Below, piece by piece: positions 6,293 through 15,967 of a DNA stretch of 26,436 nt. The stretch covers positions 1-26,436 of the forward strand of contig USGS01000015.1 in NCBI GenBank assembly GCA_900554275.1, given 5' to 3'. Within the stretch, counting starts at the first letter, position 1; each line of letters starts with the position of its first letter. This stretch comes from an uncultured Eubacteriales bacterium (GTDB lineage Bacteria > Bacillota > Clostridia > Oscillospirales > Oscillospiraceae). The translations under genes and the position numbers were made by a program. Below the pieces are notes generated by a model that ran no database searches, was not told the origin of the DNA, and worked only from the letters and a program-made list of their open reading frames with translations.

Positions 6293-7873
6293 TTATTTGC
6301 CGCTGTCGCCGTAGTTGGCCAGCACCCGGGCGGAGGGATCGTCCACATCGCAGCCCTCCCAGGACTTATTGGGCATCCAGAAATCCACGATCATCCGGCT
6401 CTGGCCGGGATAGTACTTCTCAAAGATCTCGCGGTACAGCAGGGACTCCTTGGTAAACGGCTGCGCGTGGGTATAGGCGCGCCGCTTCTGCGCAAACTCC
6501 TCATCCGTATACACGGACTGGGCATACGCCTTCAGGTAGTCCACCATGGAGTGGCCCACCGCGTCGGAGAAGGCGGCCTTTTCCCGGTAGAGGATGTCGT
6601 GGGGCAGGTAATCGCCCTCGAAGGCGTGGCGGAGCAGATATTTGCCCTTGCCGTACTTGTTCAGCTTCATCTCCGGGTCGATGCTCATGACGTACTCCAC
6701 GAAATCCAGGTCGCCGAAGGGCACGCGGGCCTCCAGTGAGTTGACGGAGATGCAGCGGTCGGCCCGCAGCACATCGTACATGTGCAGCTCCCGGATGCGC
6801 TTGACGGCCTCCCTTTGGAACTCCTCCGCCGAGGGCGCGAAGTCGGTGTACTTATAGCCGAACAGCTCGTCGCTGATCTCGCCGGTCAGCAGCACCCGGA
6901 TGTCCGTCTGCTCATGGATGGCCTTGCAGACCAGGTACATACCCATGCTGGCGCGGATGGTGGTGATGTCATACGTACCCAGCAGCTCGATGACGGTCTC
7001 CAGCGAGGAGATGACCTCCTCCGGTGTCATGTATACCTCGGTGTGCTCGCTGCCGATGTAGTCCGCCACCTCCTTCGCATATTTCAGGTCGATGGCGTCC
7101 TCGCTCATACCGATGGCAAATGTGCGGATGGGCTTGTCGGAGCAGCGCTGGGCCACGGCGCATACCAGTGATGAGTCCAGTCCGCCGCTGAGAAGGAAGC
7201 CCACCTTCGCGTCGGCCACCAGCCGCTTTTTGATGCCCGCCACCAGCTTTTCATGGATCTGGCCGCACACCGTCTCCAGGTCATCATGGCAGACCTGCTT
7301 CACCGCCGTGATGTCCCGGTAGCAGATGAACGCCCCGTCCTCGTAGTAATATCCGGGAGGAAACGGCATGATCCGGTCGCAGATCCCCGTCAGGTTCTTA
7401 GGCTCGCTGGCAAACACGGCAGCGCCGTCCTTATCATAGCCGTAGTAAAGCGGGCGGATGCCGATGGGGTCGCGGGCGGCGACAAATACCTTCCTCTCCG
7501 CGTCGTACAGGATCAGGGCGAACTCCGCGTCCAGCATCCGGAACATATCCGTGCCATGCTCCCGGTACAGGGGCAGCAGCACCTCACAGTCGGACTCGCT
7601 TTGGAAAGAATAGCCCTTCTCCAGCAGCTCCCGCTTCAGCTTCTCGAAGCCATAGATCTCGCCGTTGCAGACCACATAGCTTCCGTCCAGCTCGAAGGGC
7701 TGCATACCTGACGGCTCAAGCCCCATGATGGACAGCCGGTGAAAGCCCAGCAGTCCCCTGCCCGTGTCCACGATCCGGCTGTCATCCGGGCCGCGGGAGA
7801 TGGTCTTGTCAAAGCCCTCCTTGAAAAGAGACAGGGAAGCACCGTCCGAGCAGTAACCCATAATAGAACACAT
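6293..7873 (-). CDS. asnB: Glutamine-hydrolysing asparagine synthetase
   Basis: AsnB (526 residues) makes asparagine from aspartate, ATP and glutamine. The glutaminase half (about 1-200) has the catalytic Cys2 (MCSIMGY), RGPDD, and CNGEIYG. The synthetase half has the ATP pyrophosphatase loop SGGLDSS (229-235), then TGEISDELFGY and EARVPFGD. The frame continues five codons upstream, but Cys must follow the initiator Met, and GGAGGT lies 8 nt before the ATG at 7871-7873, so this start is chosen. The 5' leader is a T-box with an Asn (AAC) specifier, so expression should rise when tRNA-Asn is uncharged. It lies 281 nt downstream of glnN, which makes its glutamine substrate, and no terminator was seen between them, so read-through from glnN is possible. 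Confidence 0.97.
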   Translation of the reverse strand: MCSIMGYCSDGASLSLFKEGFDKTISRGPDDSRIVDTGRGLLGFHRLSIMGLEPSGMQPFELDGSYVVCNGEIYGFEKLKRELLEKGYSFQSESDCEVLLPLYREHGTDMFRMLDAEFALILYDAERKVFVAARDPIGIRPLYYGYDKDGAAVFASEPKNLTGICDRIMPFPPGYYYEDGAFICYRDITAVKQVCHDDLETVCGQIHEKLVAGIKKRLVADAKVGFLLSGGLDSSLVCAVAQRCSDKPIRTFAIGMSEDAIDLKYAKEVADYIGSEHTEVYMTPEEVISSLETVIELLGTYDITTIRASMGMYLVCKAIHEQTDIRVLLTGEISDELFGYKYTDFAPSAEEFQREAVKRIRELHMYDVLRADRCISVNSLEARVPFGDLDFVEYVMSIDPEMKLNKYGKGKYLLRHAFEGDYLPHDILYREKAAFSDAVGHSMVDYLKAYAQSVYTDEEFAQKRRAYTHAQPFTKESLLYREIFEKYYPGQSRMIVDFWMPNKSWEGCDVDDPSARVLANYGDSGK

Positions 7874-7910
7874 GATAATAACCTCCATATTTCACATAGT
7901 ATCAGCATTC

Positions 7911-8131
7911 TACAGGGCAAGTGCTGCTCTCGCGGTGCCACCTGTATTTGTTCTCATTTCCGGGCTTCCCATGAAAGCCCTGCCGCATAACGGGCGGCGT
8001 CCGGCGCACCTACTGGGATCTCTCCGTTGGGCTTGCAGCTCGAAAAGTGTTATTCACGCAGGCTCTGCCGCGCGGCTCTCAGCCTTTCCGCGCTCTCTGT
8101 GGGTGAGCTCCTGCGTTACTTCTCTTTTCTC
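7911..8131 (-). promoter_or_regulatory. T-box riboswitch, Asn (AAC) specifier
   Basis: The RNA upstream of asnB (minus strand) shows T-box landmarks in order. The lower stem I has arms GAAAAG (from 8130) and CUUUUC. The specifier loop carries GAAUAACA with the codon AAC (8051-8049) followed by A. The next stem pairs ACGCAGG with CCUGCGU. Near the 3' end is the T-box proper, AGGUGGCACCGCG (about 7943-7931). The antiterminator folds as UACAGG/CCUGUA and GCGAG/CUUGC around the UGGC bulge that pairs with the tRNA acceptor end. The AAC specifier agrees with the downstream asnB. No U-tract terminator follows before the ribosome site, so the output mode is unclear. Confidence 0.93.
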
Positions 8132-8154
8132 AAACGCTTTTCAGTATGAACTTT

Positions 8155-10251
<2,097 letters not shown>

Positions 10252-10271
10252 AATCGTACTTTCCTTTCAGC

Positions 10272-10333
10272 AAAAATAGAAAAAGAGACACGGATGCCGC
10301 AGAGGGCTCGCCCTCTGAGACGCCAGTGTCTCT
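10272..10333 (-). terminator. glnN leader attenuator with competing hexaloop hairpin
   Basis: Minus strand, between the glnN promoter and gene. An outer stem AGAGACAC/GTGTCTCT (10333-10326 with 10291-10284) encloses an inner hairpin CAGAGGGC/GCCCTCTG (10317-10300) and is followed by TTTTCTATTTTT. An alternative small hairpin, GAGAC-ACUGGC-GUCUC (10332-10317), uses the 5' outer arm and so excludes the terminator. Its six-base loop has A at position 1 and G at position 4, the pattern known for ANTAR-protein targets. The inner hairpin's loop does not match that pattern. Confidence 0.78.
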
Positions 10334-10344
10334 CAACGCAGCCG

Positions 10345-10373
10345 AATATACACCCGAACAGGGCAAAAGTCAA
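10345..10373 (-). promoter_or_regulatory. glnN promoter
   Basis: Minus strand: TTGACT (10368-10373), 17-bp spacer, TATATT (10345-10350). Start near 10338 gives a leader of about 88 nt carrying the attenuator. The intervening 10374-10459 is AT-rich with no further feature recognised. Confidence 0.82.
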
Positions 10374-10459
10374 CCGCGAAAAAGCAAAATCACAATTATT
10401 TGCACAAATTGCTGTAATACCACAAACCGTGAAAATACTTTTTTTTGCAATCTGTCGAA

Positions 10460-10488
10460 TTGAAAGCGTCAAAATCACGGTGTATACT
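10460..10488 (+). promoter_or_regulatory. Promoter of the glutamate synthase operon
   Basis: TTGAAA (10460-10465), 17-bp spacer, TATACT (10483-10488). Start expected near 10495, right before the leader attenuator. It faces away from the glnN promoter, about 86 bp apart. Confidence 0.82.
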
Positions 10489-10499
10489 GGATTGGAACG

Positions 10500-10556
10500 A
10501 CGGTGTTCTGCAAGCACAGCGGTACTGTGCCTGCATGACGCCGCCGTTTTTTATTT
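10500..10556 (+). terminator. Glutamate synthase leader attenuator
   Basis: Outer stem ACGGTG/CGCCGT (10500-10505 with 10542-10547, one G-U pair), then TGCA/TGCA, then GCACAG/CTGTGC with a five-base loop, followed by TTTTTTATTT. A small alternative hairpin GAAC-GACGGU-GUUC (10495-10508) has a hexaloop and uses the outer 5' arm, so the two folds exclude each other. This is the same layout as in the glnN leader. The loop has G at position 4 but G, not A, at position 1. Confidence 0.75.
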
Positions 10557-10587
10557 GCTTCCGAGTTTTATATTAGGAGTTGATGAC

Positions 10588-11682
10588 ATGGATAAACTGG
10601 AGGGCCAGGTCCGTATCCCGTCGGGCTGCGCGATCTCCGCCGTCATTTCAAGGGACGGACAGCGGATGACCGGTGAAAAGATCATCGAGAGTATGCGCCC
10701 CATGCACGACCGCTCCAACGGTCTGGGCGGCGGCTTTGCCGGCTACGGCATCTATCCCGAATACAAGGACTTTTTTGCCCTGCATATGTTCCTGGAGGAC
10801 CGGACAGCCCGGAAAAACTGCGAGGCCTTCCTTCGCGAGACCATGGAGATCGTCCATCTGGAGCGCATCCCCATCCGGACGACCCCTGCCATCACGGACG
10901 AGCCGCTGATCTGGCGCTTTTTCGTCACGCCTCTGCGCAGCGTGCTGGCCTCCATGCAGATCGACGAGGAGGAGTGCGTGACCCGCACGGTCATGGCCAT
11001 CAACACGCGGATGAAGGGCGCGTATGTGTTCTCCAGCGGCAAGAACATGGGGGTGTTCAAGGCCGTGGGCTATCCGGAGGATGTGGGCTACTTCTACCGG
11101 CTGGAGGAATACGAGGCGTACAGCTGGACGGCCCACGGCCGCTATCCCACCAACACGCCCGGCTGGTGGGGCGGCGCGCATCCCTTCGCCCTGCTGAACT
11201 ACTCCGTCGTCCACAACGGCGAAATATCCTCCTACGACGCCAACCGGCGCTTTATGGAGATGTTCGGCTACAAATGCACCCTCCAGACGGACACCGAGGT
11301 CATTACCTACATCGCCGACTACCTGCTTCGGCGGCAGAAGCTCACGCTGGAGGAGATGGCCGCCGTCATCGCCGCACCGTTCTGGTCCACCATCGCCCGG
11401 CGCTCCCCGCAGGAGCAGGAGAAGCTGTCGTATCTCCGCAAGGTGTTCTCCAGCCTGCTGATCACAGGCCCGTTCTCCATCGTGCTGGGCTTTGAGGGCG
11501 GCCTGATGGCCCTGAACGACCGGCTGAAGCTCCGCAGCATGGTGGTGGGTGAAAAGGGCGACAAGGTATACATTGCCAGTGAGGAGGCCGCTATCCGCGC
11601 CATGGAGCCTGACGCAGAGAACATCTATGCGCCGGCAGGCGGCGAGCCGGTGATCGTGCGCGTAAAGGAGGGGAAATTCTGA
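10588..11682 (+). CDS. Glutamate synthase glutaminase subunit (class II amidotransferase)
   Basis: A free-standing class II glutamine amidotransferase (364 residues) corresponding to the N-terminal domain of bacterial GltB; it should release ammonia from glutamine for the synthase subunit encoded next. The nucleophile is probably Cys14 (GCAISAVISRDG) after a 13-residue propeptide, as GltB also carries a propeptide before its Cys. WTAHGRYPTNTPGWWGGAHPF, NYSVVHNGEISSYDANRRF and TLQTDTEVITYI match the glutaminase fold. The ATG at 10588 follows an AGGAG site at 8 nt; the open frame upstream includes the leader and is not coding. Its stop overlaps the next start (TGATG), so the two are translationally coupled. 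First gene of a five-gene operon. Confidence 0.9.
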   Translation: MDKLEGQVRIPSGCAISAVISRDGQRMTGEKIIESMRPMHDRSNGLGGGFAGYGIYPEYKDFFALHMFLEDRTARKNCEAFLRETMEIVHLERIPIRTTPAITDEPLIWRFFVTPLRSVLASMQIDEEECVTRTVMAINTRMKGAYVFSSGKNMGVFKAVGYPEDVGYFYRLEEYEAYSWTAHGRYPTNTPGWWGGAHPFALLNYSVVHNGEISSYDANRRFMEMFGYKCTLQTDTEVITYIADYLLRRQKLTLEEMAAVIAAPFWSTIARRSPQEQEKLSYLRKVFSSLLITGPFSIVLGFEGGLMALNDRLKLRSMVVGEKGDKVYIASEEAAIRAMEPDAENIYAPAGGEPVIVRVKEGKF

Positions 11683-13187
11683 TGGGGATCGGCTACATCT
11701 ATCCGCAGTTCGAGGTGGTCCGTGACTGGGACAAATGCACGAACTGCCGTATCTGTGAAAGGCAGTGCGCCTACGGCGCACACATCTTTGACGACAAAAA
11801 GGGCCGCATGGTCTGTGACGACAGTAAATGTGTGGACTGCCAGCGCTGCGTGTGCTTTTGTCCCACCCACGCGCTGAAGATCAAAAAGAGCGACTGCGTG
11901 TTCCGCGAAAACGCCAACTGGGACGAGGACACCATCCAGGAGATCTACAAGCAGGCGTCCAGCGGCGGCGTGCTGCTGTCGTCCATGGGCAACCCGAAGC
12001 GCTTTCCCGTCTACTGGGACAGGATACTCGTCAACGCCTCCCAGGTGACCAACCCGCCGGTAGACCCGCTGCGCGAGCCCATGGAGACCCGGGTGTTCTT
12101 AGGCAGAAAGCCGGACGGCATCCGCCGGGATGAAAATGGACAGCCGGACTGCCGCCTGCCGCCGCAGATCGAGCTGTCCATGCCCGTGATGTTCTCCGCC
12201 ATGAGCTACGGCTCTATCAGCTACAACGCCCACGCCTGCCTGGCCCGTGCGGCCCGGGAGCTGGGCATCTGCTACAACACCGGCGAGGGCGGCCTGCACG
12301 AGGACTTCTACGCCTACGGTGAGAACACCATCGTGCAGGTGGCCTCCGGGCGGTTCGGCGTACACAAGCAGTATCTGGAGGCCGGCGCGGCCATCGAGAT
12401 CAAAATGGGACAGGGCGCAAAGCCCGGCATCGGCGGCCACCTGCCCGGCGCAAAGATCGTGGGGGACGTGTCCCGCACCAGAATGGTCCCCGAGGGGGCG
12501 GACGCCATCTCCCCCGCCCCGCACCACGACATCTATTCCATCGAGGACCTCCGGCAGCTGGTGTTCTCCCTGAAGGAGGCCACGGAGTATAAGAAGCCCG
12601 TCATCGTAAAGGTGGCGGCGGTACACAACATCGCCGCCATCGCCAGCGGCATCGCCCGCAGCGGCGCGGACATCATCGCCATCGACGGCTTCCGCGGCGG
12701 CACGGGCGCAGCCCCTACCCGCATCCGCGACACCGTGGGCATCCCCATCGAGCTGGCGCTGGCCGCCGTGGACCAGCGGCTGCGGGACGAGGGCATCCGC
12801 AACCGCGTTTCGCTGATCGTCAGCGGCAGCATCCGCTCCTCCGCGGACGTGGTCAAGGCCGTGGCCCTGGGAGCGGACGCCTGCTGCATCGGCACGGCGG
12901 CGCTGCTGGCGCTGGGCTGTCATCTCTGCCGCACCTGCCAGACCGGCAAGTGCTGCTGGGGCATCGCCACCCAGGACCCGGAGCTGGTCAGGCGGCTGGA
13001 CATCGAGGACGGAAGCCGCCGCCTTGTCAATCTGCTGACGGCGTGGAAGCACGAGATCAAGGAGATGATGGGCGGCATGGGCATCAACTCCATCGAGGCC
13101 CTCAAGGGCAACCGGCTCATGCTCCGGGGCGTGGGCATGACCGACCGGGAGCTGGCCATCCTGGGAGTTTCCCACGCCGGAGAATAA
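11682..13187 (+). CDS. Glutamate synthase core subunit, ferredoxin plus FMN domain
   Basis: The synthase core (501 residues) of a split, archaeal-type glutamate synthase, forming glutamate from 2-oxoglutarate and ammonia with reducing equivalents. Two 4Fe-4S ferredoxin motifs come first: Cys19, 22, 25, 29 and Cys50, 53, 56, 60. Then comes the FMN-binding Glu_synthase barrel with SAMSYGSISYNAHACLARAA, NTGEGGLHEDF, GQGAKPGIGGHLPG and IIAIDGFRGGTGAAP. A Cys-rich CHLCRTCQTGKCCWGIATQ segment (about residues 410-430) is the expected 3Fe-4S ligand region. The fused ferredoxin suggests reduction by ferredoxin or a separate reductase; no NAD(P)H subunit (GltD) is present in the window. An AAAGGAGG site precedes the start. 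Confidence 0.93.
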   Translation: MGIGYIYPQFEVVRDWDKCTNCRICERQCAYGAHIFDDKKGRMVCDDSKCVDCQRCVCFCPTHALKIKKSDCVFRENANWDEDTIQEIYKQASSGGVLLSSMGNPKRFPVYWDRILVNASQVTNPPVDPLREPMETRVFLGRKPDGIRRDENGQPDCRLPPQIELSMPVMFSAMSYGSISYNAHACLARAARELGICYNTGEGGLHEDFYAYGENTIVQVASGRFGVHKQYLEAGAAIEIKMGQGAKPGIGGHLPGAKIVGDVSRTRMVPEGADAISPAPHHDIYSIEDLRQLVFSLKEATEYKKPVIVKVAAVHNIAAIASGIARSGADIIAIDGFRGGTGAAPTRIRDTVGIPIELALAAVDQRLRDEGIRNRVSLIVSGSIRSSADVVKAVALGADACCIGTAALLALGCHLCRTCQTGKCCWGIATQDPELVRRLDIEDGSRRLVNLLTAWKHEIKEMMGGMGINSIEALKGNRLMLRGVGMTDRELAILGVSHAGE

Positions 13188-13220
13188 TTTCCTATACAGA
13201 ATACACGGAGGTGTGATATA

Positions 13221-13943
13221 ATGACCCATATTGATGCGTCCCACATGGACTATCGCCAGCTGAACGCGGCCATACGGCGCTGCTCCGGGGACATCTCGGT
13301 CACCGGCTGTCTGGGGCAGCGGTTTATCGGCGCGGGGCTGGGGCAGGACCGCCTTACCATCACCGGGACGCCCGGCAACGCCCTGGGCGCGTATTTGGAC
13401 GGCGCCTGCATCGAGGTGAACGGCGACGCCCAGGACGCCGTGGGCGACACGATGAACGCCGGGCGGATCATCGTCCACGGCAGCATCGGCGACGCCGCTG
13501 GCTACGCCATGCGGGGCGGCGAGCTTTACATTGAGGGGAACGCCGGCTACCGCGCCGGCATCCACATGAAGGCCTACGGCGACAAGCTGCCCGTCATGGT
13601 CATCGGCGGCCGGGCCGGAAGCTTTTTAGGCGAGTATCAGGCCGGCGGCGTCATCATCGTCCTGGGCCTGACGGAAAGCAGCCGTCCCATCGTCAGCAAC
13701 TTCCCCTGCACCGGTATGCACGGCGGCAGGCTGTTTCTCCGCTCTGACTGCAAGAATATCCTCCTGCCCGGCCAGGTCGTTGCCCGGCCCGCCGGCCAGG
13801 AGGATCTGCGGAGCATCGAAACGTATCTGCAGACGTTCTGCCATCTGTTCGGAGGCCGCAGCGGCGATATTCTCCGCCATCCCTTTACCGTTATTGAGCC
13901 CAACAGCAGCAACCCCTACCGGCAGCTGTATGTCACGAATTGA
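13221..13943 (+). CDS. Glutamate synthase GXGXG subunit
   Basis: A 240-residue protein equal to the C-terminal GXGXG domain of GltB, a right-handed beta-helix that structurally links the synthase parts. Regular GxxxG turns are visible: GNALGAYLDG, GDAQDAVGDTMNAG, GSIGDAAGYAMRGG, GNAGYRAGIHMKAYGDKLP and GGRAGSFLGEYQAGG. It follows the core subunit by 33 nt with a GGAGGT site. With the two preceding genes it completes the three parts that make up the large GltB chain in most bacteria. Confidence 0.92.
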   Translation: MTHIDASHMDYRQLNAAIRRCSGDISVTGCLGQRFIGAGLGQDRLTITGTPGNALGAYLDGACIEVNGDAQDAVGDTMNAGRIIVHGSIGDAAGYAMRGGELYIEGNAGYRAGIHMKAYGDKLPVMVIGGRAGSFLGEYQAGGVIIVLGLTESSRPIVSNFPCTGMHGGRLFLRSDCKNILLPGQVVARPAGQEDLRSIETYLQTFCHLFGGRSGDILRHPFTVIEPNSSNPYRQLYVTN

Positions 13944-13967
13944 ATGTTGAATGAAAGAGGTGGAACT

Positions 13968-15179
13968 GTGAAGTATACGCAGGAAGAGGTCATGGAGTTC
14001 GTACAGCAGGAGGACGTCAGGTTCATCCGCCTGGCCTTCTGCAATGTCTACGGCCGGCAGCACAACGTGGCCATCATGCCCAGCGAGCTGCGCCGCGCCT
14101 TTGAATATGGCATCGCCATCGACGCCTCCGCCATTGAGGGCTTTGGCGACGAGACCCGTTCCGACCTGCTGCTGCGGCCGGACCCGTCCACGCTGATCCA
14201 GCTTCCGTGGCGGCCGGAGCAGGGCAAGGTCGTGCGGATGTTCTGCGATATTTTCTACCCCGATGGCCGGGCCTTCGAGCGGGACACCCGCAGCATCCTG
14301 AAAAAAGCCGTGGCCGATGCCGCCGCCAAGAGCTGCCACTTCGCCTTCGGCGCGGAGATGGAATTCTATCTCTTCAAGCTCGATGAATACGGCAGGGCCA
14401 CCACCATCCCCCACGACGAGGCCGGCTACATGGACATCGCCCCCGACGACAAGGGAGAGCATATCCGCCGGGAGATCTGCCTGATGCTGGAGCAAATGGG
14501 TATCCAGCCGGAGTGCTCCCACCACGAGAGCGGACCGGGCCAGAACGAGATCGACTTCCGCTATTCCGATCCGCTGACGGCGGCGGACAACGCCATCACC
14601 TTCCGCACGGTGGTCCGCACGGTGGCGGCGCAGAACGGCCTGTGCGCCAGCTTTTCGCCCAAGCCCCTGCCGGACCGGGACGGCAGCGGTATGCACATCA
14701 ACATCTCCGCCAAGGGCAGCGGCCAGACCGGCCTGCCCGCCGGTGTCATCGCCGGCGTGCTTGACAAGGCCGCGGAGATCACCCTGTTCCTCAACCCCTG
14801 CGAGGAATCCTATCGCCGTCTGGGCCACGACAAAGCGCCGCGCTATGTGACCTGGTCGGAGGAGAACCGCTCCCAGCTCATCCGTATTCCCGCCGCCGTA
14901 GGCGAAAACCGCCGCGCGGAGCTGCGCTCCGCGGACTCCGCCGCCAACCCCTATCTGGCCTACGCGCTGCTGATCTATGCCGGCCTCCACGGCATTGAAA
15001 ACAGGCTGGTGCTGCCCCCTGCGTCGGATCTCAATCTCTACACCGCGCCGGCGGAAACGCTGAGGACCCTGCGGACGCTGCCCGGCTCGCTGAAGGAGGC
15101 CGCCGCCCTGGCCGAGGCCAGCGCGTTTGTGAAGGCACACCTGCCGGACTCGGTGCTCCGGGCCTACACACGCCTGTAA
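13968..15179 (+). CDS. Glutamine synthetase type I family, short form
   Basis: A type I glutamine synthetase homologue of 403 residues, shorter than the usual 440-470. Motifs: GAEMEF (128-133, in place of the usual GPEPEF), HHESGPGQNEIDFRY (185-199), GSGMHINIS (239-247), YVTWSEENR (293-301), ENRRAELR (313-320) and NPYLAYA (327-333). Metal and ATP residues look retained. No adenylylation Tyr motif was recognised. The start is GTG at 13968 with AGGTGG just upstream; an in-frame ATG at 13944 lacks a ribosome site. Being downstream of glutamate synthase, a second GS beside glnN is the simplest reading. Because short GS-like proteins include gamma-glutamyl-amine ligases, the substrate is not certain. 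Confidence 0.82.
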   Translation: MKYTQEEVMEFVQQEDVRFIRLAFCNVYGRQHNVAIMPSELRRAFEYGIAIDASAIEGFGDETRSDLLLRPDPSTLIQLPWRPEQGKVVRMFCDIFYPDGRAFERDTRSILKKAVADAAAKSCHFAFGAEMEFYLFKLDEYGRATTIPHDEAGYMDIAPDDKGEHIRREICLMLEQMGIQPECSHHESGPGQNEIDFRYSDPLTAADNAITFRTVVRTVAAQNGLCASFSPKPLPDRDGSGMHINISAKGSGQTGLPAGVIAGVLDKAAEITLFLNPCEESYRRLGHDKAPRYVTWSEENRSQLIRIPAAVGENRRAELRSADSAANPYLAYALLIYAGLHGIENRLVLPPASDLNLYTAPAETLRTLRTLPGSLKEAAALAEASAFVKAHLPDSVLRAYTRL

Positions 15180-15213
15180 GGCCGCCTGACATCAACAGGA
15201 AGGAGGGGAGTAC

Positions 15214-15798
15214 GTGGTTTTTCAGGAGAGAACATACAGTGTCCTGATCGTCTCCGCGACGGACAGCTTCCCCAACAGCGTCATGCCGCTGCTCCCTGTG
15301 ACGGATTACTGGCCGGTGTCCACGGTACGCAGCGTAGGGGAGGCCCGGCGGAAGCTGACGGACACGGAATTCGACATCGTGCTGATCAACACGCCGCTGC
15401 CGGATGATTTCGGCATGGGGCTGGCCATCGACATCTGCGCCTCCAGCGGCGCGGGCGTCCTGCTGCTGGTGAAAAGCGAACAGTACAATGACGTGTACGC
15501 CAAGGTGGTGGGCTACGGCGTCATCACTCTGTCCAAGCCCACCAACCGGCAGATGGTGGCCCAGAACCTGCGCATCCTCTGCGCCACCCGGGAACGGATG
15601 CGGCAGATGCAGGCAAAGCAGGCCACGGTGGAGGAAAAGATCAAGGAGATCCGCCTTGTCAACCGCGCCAAGTGGCTGCTGATCGAATGTCTGAGCATGA
15701 CCGAGCCGGAGGCCCACCGCTATATCGAAAAGCAGGCCATGGACCTGCGCATCTCCAAGCGGGAGACGGCGGAGAACATCATCCGGACATACCAATAA
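15214..15798 (+). CDS. ANTAR-domain RNA-binding antiterminator with degenerate receiver
   Basis: A 194-residue response-regulator-like protein. The N-terminal receiver fold (about 5-125) has lost its chemistry: the acidic pocket is replaced (VLIVSATD) and the phosphoacceptor Asp is Asn59 (FDIVLINTPLP), while the switch Lys108 (LSKP) remains. A coiled-coil segment (about 126-150) leads to the ANTAR domain (about 135-194), with ECLSMTEPEAHRYIEKQAM and the ending ISKRETAENIIRTYQ typical of RNA-binding antiterminators such as AmiR and NasR. Such proteins bind hexaloop hairpins and prevent termination. The start is GTG with a GGAGG site 8 nt upstream. It is the last gene of the glutamate synthase operon and probably controls that operon and glnN. 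Without a phosphorylation site, it may be governed by a partner protein or ligand. Confidence 0.9.
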   Translation: MVFQERTYSVLIVSATDSFPNSVMPLLPVTDYWPVSTVRSVGEARRKLTDTEFDIVLINTPLPDDFGMGLAIDICASSGAGVLLLVKSEQYNDVYAKVVGYGVITLSKPTNRQMVAQNLRILCATRERMRQMQAKQATVEEKIKEIRLVNRAKWLLIECLSMTEPEAHRYIEKQAMDLRISKRETAENIIRTYQ

Positions 15799-15859
15799 GC
15801 ATTAAAATCATACCTACCCCTGTCGGGAATATTCGTGTCCATCCCTGTCGATATGTGGG

Positions 15860-15887
15860 TTGACATTTCCACGTTTTTCTATATAAT
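15860..15887 (+). promoter_or_regulatory. Promoter of the phosphoribosyltransferase gene
   Basis: Perfect TTGACA (15860-15865) and TATAAT (15882-15887) with a 16-bp spacer. The leader contains a compact hairpin at 15925-15949 (GCGGC/GCCGC and CCG/CGG with symmetric CT internal loop) that ends 5 nt before the GGAG ribosome site. Just upstream, CCCTGTCG occurs twice (15821-15850 region), possibly an operator. No terminator of the preceding operon was recognised in 15799-15859. Confidence 0.85.
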
Positions 15888-15967
15888 ATTTGTGTGGCGT
15901 CCCATGCGGCGCTGCTATTTATGTGCGGCCTCCGGCCTACGGCTGCCGCGAAAAGGAGATTTGTATC

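Noticed and set aside
10252..10344. Glutamine-binding (glnA-type) riboswitch in the glnN leader
   Set aside because: The known glutamine aptamer motifs were not recognised; the terminator with competing hexaloop hairpin and a nearby ANTAR gene explain the leader better.
12099..13565. Long minus-strand open frame opposite the glutamate synthase genes
   Set aside because: Antisense shadow of two recognised genes; spans their junction and has no ribosome site or family resemblance.
15888..15967. Purine riboswitch before the phosphoribosyltransferase gene
   Set aside because: The conserved loop-loop and three-way junction bases of the purine aptamer were not seen; the leader is too short for aptamer plus expression platform.
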